64,000 nucleotides of DNA from Dipteris shenzhenensis. Its lineage: Eukaryota; Polypodiophyta; Polypodiopsida; Gleicheniales. The position numbers and the translations under genes were made by a program. The notes beneath the pieces are model-generated. The model saw only the letters and a program-made list of their open reading frames with translations, made no database searches and had not been told where the DNA came from. Below, in pieces: positions 24,472 to 33,290 of the stretch (the first letter of the stretch is position 1; each line of letters begins with the position of its first letter). Location of the stretch: NCBI GenBank assembly GCA_047967505.1, contig CM106539.1. One strand, 5' to 3'.

Positions 24472-24678
24472 CTAATTGGGCGGGTATTGGGAAACCAAGC
24501 AGCGACTAAATTTTCTCAGATCTCTCTTCCTATTCGGAGAGGATGGAAACACGCAGGGCGCAACGGAGGGTCTAAACAGGGCCGCAGCAGCAACACGGTT
24601 GCGGCCTGGTGAGGAGTGCCACAATCGTAGAGAAAGCCAAATGGGACGTAGATTGTTCCGCGAGTCGAGATCTGTCAC
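24472..24678 (-). other. In-frame upstream ORF in the presumed PK leader
   Basis: A 68-codon frame begins at ATG 24678 and ends at a TAG (24474-24472) 42 nt before the PK start codon, in the same reading frame. The peptide is rich in Arg, Ser, Ala and Leu with almost no acidic residues beyond its start, a composition like an organelle-targeting presequence. Seen directly: frame, stop and composition. Inferred: it may be a regulatory uORF or a fossil or alternative N-terminus. It could equally be chance in a leader; whether it is transcribed is unknown. Confidence 0.35.
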
Positions 24679-24910
24679 GACTCACAGCAGCGGCCAACTG
24701 GGCTCCCACTTTGTTGTCCACGCTTTTGTCAGCATAGACGGGATGGGATTGGCCCCTTTCAAACGGATCGTATCGGCCACACAGAGCGGAATTGCGAGCC
24801 CTGAGAGGAGAAATTCGAGGTACGGGAAGAATTTACAACTTCTGAGCTATGGCTACGCGCAAGTGATTCAATTGCAGAGGACAAGTTAATTTTACTAATC
24901 GAAATTTTGA

Positions 24911-24917
24911 ATATATA
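24911..24917 (-). promoter_or_regulatory. Candidate TATA box for pyruvate kinase
   Basis: On the minus strand the sequence GATGTATATATTC lies about 480 bp upstream of the PK ATG. It would place transcription start near 24.88 kb and give a leader of about 450 nt containing the in-frame uORF. The position is plausible, but the surrounding DNA is AT-rich and no second line of support is visible. Confidence 0.3.
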
Positions 24918-24924
24918 CATCATC

Positions 24925-25006
24925 TATTCTTCTATTTCTATTCTTCTATTCTTCTATTTCTATTTCTATTTCTATCTATCTATCTTCTATCTATTCTATT
25001 CTATAT
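24925..25006. repeat. (TTCTA)/(TCTA) microsatellite-like tract
   Basis: A pyrimidine-rich run of ttcta and tcta variants just upstream of the candidate PK TATA box. On the PK coding strand it is a purine-rich tract. Confidence 0.85.
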
Positions 25007-25026
25007 CTTAAGGAGGGAGAGGACCG

Positions 25027-25036
25027 CCACGTGTCT
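25027..25036. promoter_or_regulatory. G-box/ABRE-like CCACGTGTC motif (first of three)
   Basis: CCACGTGTC contains the CACGTG core bound by plant bZIP and bHLH factors and matches the ABRE consensus. Copies occur near 25027, near 25060, and inverted as GACACGTGG near 25622. All three lie in the inverted-repeat element upstream of PK. Their regulatory role is inference. Confidence 0.4.
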
Positions 25037-25299
25037 CGAGGGGAGGGAGCGATGTTTCGCCACGTGTCGCGAGGGGAGGGAGAGCAAAACGACGACTAGG
25101 GGAGGGAGGAGGGAATTTTGGAGGGAGAGCAAAACGACGACGAGGGGAGGGAGGAGGGAATTTTGAATTGAAAAATGAAATGCAATGCAATGAATACCAC
25201 AAGCTCCATCAGCCGCCAAGCGCGATCAGCCGCCACAAGCTATGTACCCTCTATGCTCACAGCTCCCTCCTCACACCCTCACCATCTCCCTGCTCCGTT

Positions 25300-25465
25300 C
25301 TGCGCGTTCCCCGCTCCGTTCTGCTGCTGCTCCCTCCCGCTCCGTTTTGCTGCTGCTCCCTCCAGCTCCCCGTCGCGTCACCTGCGTCATCCCCGCTCCG
25401 TTCTGCTGCTACTCCCTCCCGTTCCGTTCTGCTGCTACTCCCTCCAGCTCCGTCGCGTCACCTGC
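25300..25465. repeat. Internal ctgctgctccctcc(c/a)gctcc repeats
   Basis: Four to five short imperfect copies of a C/T-rich phrase lie inside the inverted-repeat element. They create long open frames in several phases, which I read as composition artefact, not coding. Confidence 0.7.
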
Positions 25466-25747
25466 GTCACCGTCAGGCTGCACGAGGCGCGCAGATCGTC
25501 AGGTGGTCCTCCATGCTTTTTGCTCTTTGAAGGCTCTCTCCTGCTCTTTGAAGGCTCTCTCCTACTCTTCGACGGATCTCTTTGAAGGCTCTCTCCGTCG
25601 TCGTCGTTTTGCTCTCCCCTCGCGACACGTGGCGGTCCAATGTATTGTTTCAACAATGTATTGTTTTTTTACAATGTATTGTTTTTTTAAGTCATACGTC
25701 AAGAGGTTTTTTAAGCATTGTATTCTTTTTTCTTTTTTTCTTTTTTT

Positions 25748-25761
25748 AGAGAGAGAGAGGG

Positions 25762-25809
<48 letters not shown>

Positions 25810-25821
25810 ATGTGTGTGTTT

Positions 25822-25857
<36 letters not shown>

Positions 25858-26040
25858 CTCCCCCCCCCCCTTTTGTGTGTGTTTCTCTTACTTGGGTAGA
25901 AAAGCACGCACTTTTGTACCTCTACCCTCTATCTATTGCAAATGACTTTCGACACTATCTGTCGAAATGCACATCTCAATACAGACACATAGAAAAACCC
26001 GTACCTAGAGGTGTTAACACACACACACATAATCTCTCTC
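25748..26040. repeat. Repeat module A, copy 1 (GA tract plus 'cacgcacttttgtacc' segment)
   Basis: A (GA)n tract, a tgtgtgttt spacer, a second GA tract, a C-run, and a unique-looking segment ending at 'aggtgttaacaca'. The same module recurs at about 26219-26480 with only a few differences. Confidence 0.85.
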
Positions 26041-26235
26041 TCTCTCTAAAAATGGCATGTACACTTCTATGGATGCTATAGATAGAGGCTAGAGGCACAA
26101 AATAACAAAACTTCAAATGCCACTATCTCCCAAAATGCACGTAAGATTGGCACGTAAGACTATGTGTGTGCGTGTATGTGTGTGTGTGTGTTGTGTATGT
26201 GTATGTGTGTGTGTGTATAGAGAGAGAGAGAGGGG

Positions 26236-26277
<42 letters not shown>

Positions 26278-26700
26278 GTGTGTGTGTTTGTGAGAGAGAG
26301 AGAGAGAGAGATTCTCCCTCCCCCTTTTGTGTGTGTTTCTCTTACTTGGGTAGAAAAGCACGCACTTTTGTACCTCTACCCTCTATCTATTGCAAATGAC
26401 TTTCGACACTATCTGCCGAAATGCACATCTCAATACAGACACACAGAAAAACCCATACCTAGAGGTGTTAACACATACATACACACACACATACACATAC
26501 ACAACACACACACACACACATACACGCACACACACAGTCTTACGCGCATTTTGGGAGATAGTGGCATTTGAAGTTTTGTATTTTTGTGCCTCTAGCCTCT
26601 ATCTATAGCATCCATAGAAGTGTACATGCCATTTTTAGAGAGAGAGAGAGATTATGTGTGTGTATGTGTTAACACCTCTAGCTATGGGTTTTTTTTGTGT
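25990..26700. repeat. Foldback: long inverted repeat with roughly 200-230-bp arms
   Basis: The left arm (about 25990-26218) contains 'aggtgttaacacacac', 'aatggcatgtacacttc', 'gaggctagaggcaca' and a GT-rich end. The right arm (about 26470-26700) carries the reverse complement in mirrored order: a CA-rich start, 'ttttgggagatagtggc', 'tgcctctagcctct', 'gaagtgtacatgccatt' and 'gtgttaacacctct'. Between the arms lies the second copy of module A. Single-stranded, this would form a large hairpin. Confidence 0.8.
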
Positions 26701-26839
26701 GTGTGTGTGTGTTGAGATGTGCATTTTGAGAGATAGTGTCATTAGTCATTTAAACCCTCCCCCTCCCCCGCCCCCCCTCTCTCTCTCTGTCTCTCTCTCT
26801 CTCTCGCTATTATTGAGACGGAAGAACTAAAAGATAATG

Positions 26840-26886
<47 letters not shown>

Positions 26887-26965
26887 AATAAGAACCGTTT
26901 TTACAATAGATATTGGAGGAGAGAGGGAAAAATTGAACTAAGAACCGTATTTACAAAAGATATTG

Positions 26966-27004
<39 letters not shown>

Positions 27005-27180
27005 ACGAGACAGAAGCTACATTTGCTCGAGACATGAGGCGATTGGATGATAGGTGGGGTTACATCAAAAGAGAGAGAGAGAGAGAGAGAGGAATTGAAA
27101 TAAGAACCGTTTTTAAAATAGATATTGGAGGAGAGAGGGAAAAATTGAACTAAGAACCGTATTTACAAAAGATATTGGAG

Positions 27181-27222
<42 letters not shown>

Positions 27223-27359
27223 AGGGGGAGAGAGAGAGAGAGAGACAGAGCACGAGATGGAAGTTACATTTGCAATCTATCTTATAAAGCTACATTTGCA
27301 TCAGTTAGGACAACCTACAAGGTAGGTGATTACCTTTTTTCCAATCGCCCTTGCTTTTT

Positions 27360-27625
27360 ATTTGGAATTCTTTGCTTCCTTAGGACACATTGTGTGTGTG
27401 TGTGTGTGTGTTTGCATCATTTAAGACAAGTTACATTTTCAAAATCATTAAAACCATTCCAATCTGATAATTCGTGAATTCTTTGCTTCCTTAGGACACA
27501 TTGTGTGTGCGTGTGTGTGTTTGCATCGTTTAAGACAAGCTACATTTTCAAAATCACTGAAACCATTTCGATCTTATAATTCATGAATTCTTTACTTCCT
27601 TAGGACACATTGTGTGTGTGTGTGT

Positions 27626-27670
<45 letters not shown>

Positions 27671-27720
27671 TGTGTTTGCATTGTTAAAGACAAGCTACAT
27701 TTTCAAAATCAATTAAACCA
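27360..27720. repeat. Minisatellite array of about 110-bp units with GT tracts, array 1
   Basis: Three head-to-tail units begin 'cttaggacacattgtg' followed by a variable GT run and 'tttgcat.gtt.aagacaagc.acattttcaaaatca'. The start points are near 27381, 27493 and 27601. Confidence 0.85.
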
Positions 27721-27801
27721 TTCCGATCTTATAATTCGTGGATGCTTAGATTCTTGGGAGGGGAAAAATGAACTAAGAATCATTTTTTCAAAAAGGTAAT
27801 G

Positions 27802-27856
<55 letters not shown>

Positions 27857-27972
27857 TGATTGATTTATAAATCCATATGTTCAAGCTACATCTGCATAAA
27901 TCATCCAAACCATTACGATCTTATAGTTTGTAGATGATTATATTATTGAGACGGAAGAACTAAAAGATAGTG

Positions 27973-28016
<44 letters not shown>

Positions 28017-28226
28017 GTGAATTAAGTTAGTGTATTAGTTAGAGACAAGGCCATGATGTGGTTGGACCAATAATCACGAAAGTTAATTGTATCTTTCCTA
28101 GGAGCATCTTGATGAGCTTGCAGTATGTTTAGAGACAAGCTTGCACCCTAATCTAACCTCATATTTGAGAAGCTAGCCTTGAGAACTAAGCTCGAGACGT
28201 GAGGCGATTGGATGATAGGTGGGTCT

Positions 28227-28273
<47 letters not shown>

Positions 28274-28330
28274 TTGAAATAAGTTAGTGTATTAGTTAGA
28301 GACAAGTCCATGATGTGGTTGGATAAGTAA

Positions 28331-28712
28331 GCTCCAAAGTTAATTGTATCTTTCCCAGGAGCACCTTGATGAGAAAACAGTATGTCTAGAGACAAGCCTA
28401 CACCCTTGCCCTAAGTGATCTAATCAACCTCTTAACGAGAGTAAAGGATTATGTATGTTTCATGTCATGTGCACTATAGCCATGAGAACTAACCTCGAGA
28501 GGTGAGGCGATTGGATATTAGGTGAAGCTACATCTCGAGAGGGTTTCCTATACTTTGCTTTGCAATTGGATTTTTCATTTTGACACACCCCATGATGTCT
28601 ACCTCCTTCTGCCACATCCTTAGGAACTCTAAGCCAATTGGATGATGATGAACCTACCATCTGTGAACTTGAGAAGGCATCTCAGCATTGTGTTTTAATA
28701 GGTTGGCTTAGC
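28331..28712. repeat. 382-bp direct repeat, copy 1
   Basis: Runs from gctccaaagttaattg to ggttggcttagc. It matches 30155-30536 almost base for base with equal length. A third, diverged copy begins at about 31061. A shared short frame on the minus strand is not recognised as any protein. Confidence 0.88.
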
Positions 28713-28853
28713 TTCATTCACAAGAATCTAAAGCCATTAAACGTATTTCTTTGTGATGATCAACGAAACCATTTTGATCTTATAATTCGTGGACGCTGCT
28801 ATTGTTTTGGTAGGGGGAAACTGATTTCAGAACCATATTTTGAAATAATAATG

Positions 28854-28908
<55 letters not shown>

Positions 28909-29049
28909 TACAGTTCACTTAGCTTTACTTTTTTTTTGGGTTGTTTTTCTTGCAGGTGCTTCATTTTATTGTTGGACTAGCACTAGCTTCTCTCCACAAC
29001 TTTTATTTATCCAGGTAGGTGATTACTTTTTTTTCCAATTGACTTTGCT

Positions 29050-29197
29050 TTCTATTTGGAATTCTTTGCTTTATTAGGACACATTGTGTGTGTGTGTGTG
29101 TGTGTGTTTGCATCGTTTAAGACAAGCTACATTTTCAAAATCATTGAAACCATTCCAATTTTATAATTCGCAAATTCGTTGCTTCCTTAGGACACAT

Positions 29198-29228
<31 letters not shown>

Positions 29229-29400
29229 ATCGTTTAAGACAAGCTACATTTTTAAAAATCATTGAAACCATTCCGATCTGATAATTCATGAATTCTTTGC
29301 TTCCTTATGACACATTGTGTGTGTGTGTGTGAGTTTGCATCGTTTAAGACAAGCTACATTCATTGAAACCATTCTGATCTTATAATTTGTGGACGCTTAG
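29050..29400. repeat. Minisatellite array of about 110-bp units with GT tracts, array 2
   Basis: Three more units of the array seen at 27.4-27.7 kb start near 29078, 29189 and 29310, with the same flanking 'attcttggga' segment afterwards. The two arrays are therefore copies of one ancestral block. Confidence 0.85.
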
Positions 29401-29982
29401 ATTCTTGGGAGGGGAAAACTGAACTACGAACCAATTTTTTTCAAAAAGGTAATGGAGGCGAGAGAGAGAGAGAGAGAGAGAGAGAGTAGTGATGGATTTA
29501 TCTCTCCATATGTTAAAGCTATATTTGCATCATTTAAGACAAGCTACATTTTTAAAATCATCCAAACCATTATGATCTTATAGTTTGTAGATGATTATAT
29601 TATTGAGATGGAAAAACTAAAAAATAATGGAGGCGAGAGAGAGAGAGAGAGGGAGAGAGAGAGAGAGGGAAAATATAATGGTGGATAGAAGTGAATTAAG
29701 TTAGTGTATTAGTTAGAGACAAGGCGATGATGTGGTTGGACTAGTAATCACCGAAGTTAATTGTATCTTTCCTAGGAGCATCTTGATGACCTGGTAGTAT
29801 GTCTAGAGACAACCTTGCACCTCTACCCTAAGTGATCTAATCTAACCTCATATTTGAGAAGCTAGCCTTGCTTCTCAATGAGAGTAAAGCATCAAGTATG
29901 TTTCATGTCATGTGGACTATAGCCATGAGAACTAAGCTCGAGACATGAGGCGATTGGATGATAGGTGGGGCTACACAGACAC

Positions 29983-30027
<45 letters not shown>

Positions 30028-30154
30028 TTGGAAAAATATAATTATAGGCCAGAAGTGAAATAAGTTAGTGTATTAGTTAGAGACAAGGCCATGATGTGCT
30101 TGGACCAGTAATCATTAAATGTAATTGTATCTTTCCTAGGAGCATCTTAAGGAG

Positions 30155-30536
30155 GCTCCAAAGTTAATTGTATCTTTCCCAGGAGCAGCTTGATGAGAAA
30201 ACAGTATGTCTAGAGACAAGCCTACACCCTTGCCCTAAGTGATCTAATCAACCTCTTAACGAGAGTAAAGGATTATGTATGTTTCATGTCATGTGCACTA
30301 TAGCCATGAGAACTAACCTTGAGAGGTGAGGCAATTGGATATTAGGTGAAGCTACATCTCAAGAGGGTTTCCTATACTTTGCTTTGCAATTGGATTTTTC
30401 ATTTTGACACACCCCATGATGTCTACCTCCTTCTGCCACATCCTTAGGAACTCTAAGCCAATTGGATGATGATGAACCTACCATCTTTGAACTTGAGAAG
30501 GCATCTAAGCATTGTGTTTTAATAGGTTGGCTTAGC
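30155..30536. repeat. 382-bp direct repeat, copy 2
   Basis: Same length as the copy at 28331-28712, with a handful of substitutions and no visible indel. It is followed by different sequence, so it marks the edge of a duplicated module. Confidence 0.88.
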
Positions 30537-30619
30537 ATCAAGTATGTTTCATGTCATGTGGACTCTAGCCATGAGAACTAAGCTTGAGACGTGAAGCGAT
30601 TGGATGATAGGTGGGGCTA

Positions 30620-30668
<49 letters not shown>

Positions 30669-30954
30669 GGGGACAAAAAAATATAATGATAGGCCAGAAG
30701 TGAAATAAGACAAGACCATCATGTGTTTGGACCAGTAATCATTAAAGGTATTTGTATTTTTCTTAGGAGCATCGAGCTGGCAGTATGTCTATAGATAAGC
30801 TAGCATCCTCTGCCCTAAGTGATCTAATCTAACCTCTTTGAGAAGTTAGCCTTGCTTCTCAAGGAGAGTAAAGGATTAAGTGTGTTTCATGTCATGTGCA
30901 CTATAGCCATGAGAACTAAGCTCAAGAGATGAGGTGATTGGATGATAGATGGGG

Positions 30955-31004
<50 letters not shown>

Positions 31005-31060
31005 CAAAATATAATGGTGGATAAAAGTGAAATGAGTCCATGATGTGGTTGGATATGAAA

Positions 31061-31400
31061 GCTCCAAAGTTAATTGTATCTTTGCTAGGAGCACCTTGAT
31101 GAGTAGACAGTAAGTTTAGAGACAAGCCTGCACCCTTGCCCTAAGTGATCTAATCAACCTCTCAACGAGAGTAAAGGATTATGTATGTTTCATGTCATGT
31201 GCACTATAGCCATGAGAACTAACCTCCAGAGGTGAGGAGATTGGATATTAGGTGAAGCCACATCTCGAGAGAGTTTTCTCTACTTTTGAATCAAAGGCTT
31301 TCTTTGCAATTGGATTTTCCATTCTGACACACCCCATAATGTCTACCTGCTTCTGCCACATCCTTAGGTACTCTAAGCCAATTGGATGATGATGAGGAAA
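31061..31400. repeat. Diverged third copy of the 382-bp repeat
   Basis: Starts gctccaaagttaattg and runs to 'aattggatgatgatga', with substitutions and a small insertion around 'acttttgaatcaaagg'. It adjoins unrecognised DNA up to the decayed ORF at 31848. Confidence 0.75.
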
Positions 31401-31847
31401 GCTCGCACCTAAAGGTAACAAATGCCATGGGGTGGGTAGAGGAGACTAATGCATGGCAAGGGGAGGATAGGGGGATTTGATTTTTGAAATAGACGCTAGA
31501 GCCATGTGCCTTCCATGTGGATTTTTCCTTTTAACATGTCCTATGATTTCTACTTCCTACCACCATATCCTTGGTCACTCTAAGCAACTTACCGCCTTTG
31601 AATCCGAAAATATTTGCATGAGTGCTTTGCAAGAGCTCATTCGCAAATATCTCAATCCATCCAACTTGATTCTAGATTCTTTGCTGAGAGGAGATGGGCT
31701 AGAATCTTTGGGTATCTACCTCCTAAATACGTTGGTATGCTTGCTTTTGATTTGGTAATCATGCCAATTGATTTCTGCTCATGTTTGTTCTATGGAATCT
31801 GTGTGATCCAATTATACAATTGAGCCAATACATACCTCAAAAGGTTT

Positions 31848-32600
31848 TTGTATTTTGTTTTGGATGCAGCTCCAGAAATGGCTTCTACCATTGTTGCAAA
31901 TCTTGGGGAGTCGGGTCTCCATGGGCGACAAAGCCTTCGAGCAATGAAGCGAGCTGCAAGGGTGGAGGGCTCTGCAATTTCTGACATTGTGTTGTCATCT
32001 TTTCATGAGCCACATAGCGTTCATGTGACAAATCACGTTTTTGCAAGGGCGGAGACTTCATCCCATGGAGCAAATTAGGGTCCCAAGTTGCCTTCAAAGC
32101 GTTTTAAGTCTAGCCGTGAACATCGCACTGCTGATATAATGAAACGACTTAGAAGGGGGAGAGCTTCAACCCATGCAACTAAGCATTCAAGTCATTACAA
32201 TCTTTTAAAGTCCATTCAAGCCATGTGCGAGGATAATAAGGATGCATGTGCCATGAACACATGATATTTGGCCTCTTTATGGGGAGAAATCCATTCATAT
32301 GGTGGTGCAATAATAGCGCAGGGCATGGGAGAATTCCCTGGAACTCTCATTGTAAGGATTTCTCAAATTGAGAATAGCGTTAAGGACTCTAATCAATGGA
32401 TGCAGCAGATTTTGGGGAGAGGTGGAGAAGGGGCAGTTGTATGTGAGAATGGGTGTAGAGTACAAGTTAATAAGCTAAAAGAACAAGTTCAGCTACTGTC
32501 CACTGAGGTGTCAATGTTCAAAGTTGGTTTAAATAGGCTAACTGCTTTGATGACCAGGATGAGCCATAAACTAGAGCACGTTGCAACCTGTGACAATTAA
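31848..32600 (+). pseudogene. Decayed ORF of unknown family with C-terminal coiled coil
   Basis: One reading frame runs 251 codons from 31848 to the TAA at 32600, broken only by a TAG (32076-32078) and a TGA near 32265. The middle is basic (KRLRRGR). The last 70 residues (VNKLKEQVQLLSTEVSMF and following) have a heptad-like pattern consistent with a coiled coil. A 'tttggatgcag' sequence just before the first ATG-rich stretch looks like a splice acceptor, so the real start may lie in an upstream exon. I do not recognise the family. It lies just upstream of the Helitron Rep frame and could be an accessory gene of that element or a host fragment. Confidence 0.4.
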
Positions 32601-33290
32601 GAGACTCCTGAGACTTTTATGTCACTTTTTGTACTGGAACCCCAAATGCTTCTATGGGAATCCTGTAGTTGGGTTGCCCTTATGTTATTTGGCAAGACAA
32701 GTTTTTTGCAAATGATTATATTTACTTTCATTTGACATATATATGGCAATGGAAGCTAATTTAATTCAATATTTTAATTGCCTATTGTTCCTTCCCATTT
32801 TCGTTTTATTTCAGATATACCCAAATATTTGTAATTTTTTGCATCATGTATTCGCATAAATGCTGATGCAATGCTTATACTTTTTTATTTGAAAATATTC
32901 ATTCATGCACACATCGTTTCTTGAGATGGTCAACTTTGAGTTTTTAGATATGTTAGCTTTGGGTTTTATGTTTCAAATGATGGTTGCACATATGATATTG
33001 TATTTTTCTCATATGTTGAAAAAATATGAGCATTAGTCATACCAAAGATAGTGACACATTGAAACTTGGTCATGGGATACTATGAGTTAAATGCATAGAT
33101 GGTCCGCTCTCAATTTTAGATAGATGGGAAAAGGATGGCTTTGCTAATTAACCTTGCTTCTTGCTTTTCTAAATTATTTTCTTCCTTAGGGCACATTGGT
33201 CGAGATACATCAATTTTGTCATGGTTAGGGATGATGCATAAGTTATTTGATTAAGCTATTTTTCCCTTTGAGGAATAGATATTTATGTAG
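32601..33290. other. AT-rich spacer before the Helitron reading frame
   Basis: No coding signal seen. AT-rich, with 'tttgcat' and 'ttcatgcacac' style sequence. It may contain the Helitron promoter or 5' region, but no typical 5' TC terminus was identified. Confidence 0.4.

Larger units (their letters stand above)
25018..25637. mobile_element. Inverted-repeat element with CCACGTGTC boxes upstream of PK
   Basis: The left end reads ggaccgccacgtgtc followed by a cgaggggaggg tract. The right end (about 25590-25637), on the opposite strand, reads the same ggaccgccacgtgtc followed by gcgaggggag and agcaaaacgacgacg. The imperfect terminal inverted repeats are thus about 25-50 bp, and the left end repeats its own module internally (about 25055-25160). 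The interior is Pro-codon-like C/T-rich sequence with repeated 'gctgctccctcc' phrases. It could be a MITE or a non-autonomous Helitron-like sequence. No target-site duplication was established and no transposase is present. It sits about 0.6-1.2 kb upstream of the PK start codon. Confidence 0.55.
26750..31010. repeat. Field of (GA)n, (GT)n and (CA)n microsatellites in repeated modules
   Basis: GA tracts occur near 26841, 26969, 27071, 27183, 27801, 27975, 28229, 28856, 29459, 29635, 29986 and 30625, most 20-60 bp. GT tracts lie near 27390, 27609, 29084 and 29199, and a CA tract at 30958-30999. A run of about 14 G follows the GA tract at about 30657. Most GA tracts sit at the same place in recurring flanks ('aatggaggagagaga', 'ggatgataggtggggcta'), so whole modules were copied with their microsatellite. 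No gene was recognised here. Confidence 0.9.

Noticed and set aside
25242-26081. 279-codon plus-strand frame across the GA tracts
   Set aside because: It runs through C/T-rich repeats and two GA microsatellites, giving RE-repeat peptides. Long open frames are expected in such DNA in several phases.
26841-30672. CRISPR-like spaced repeats
   Set aside because: The recurring units are microsatellites with copied flanks in a plant genome, with irregular spacing and no conserved short palindromic repeat.
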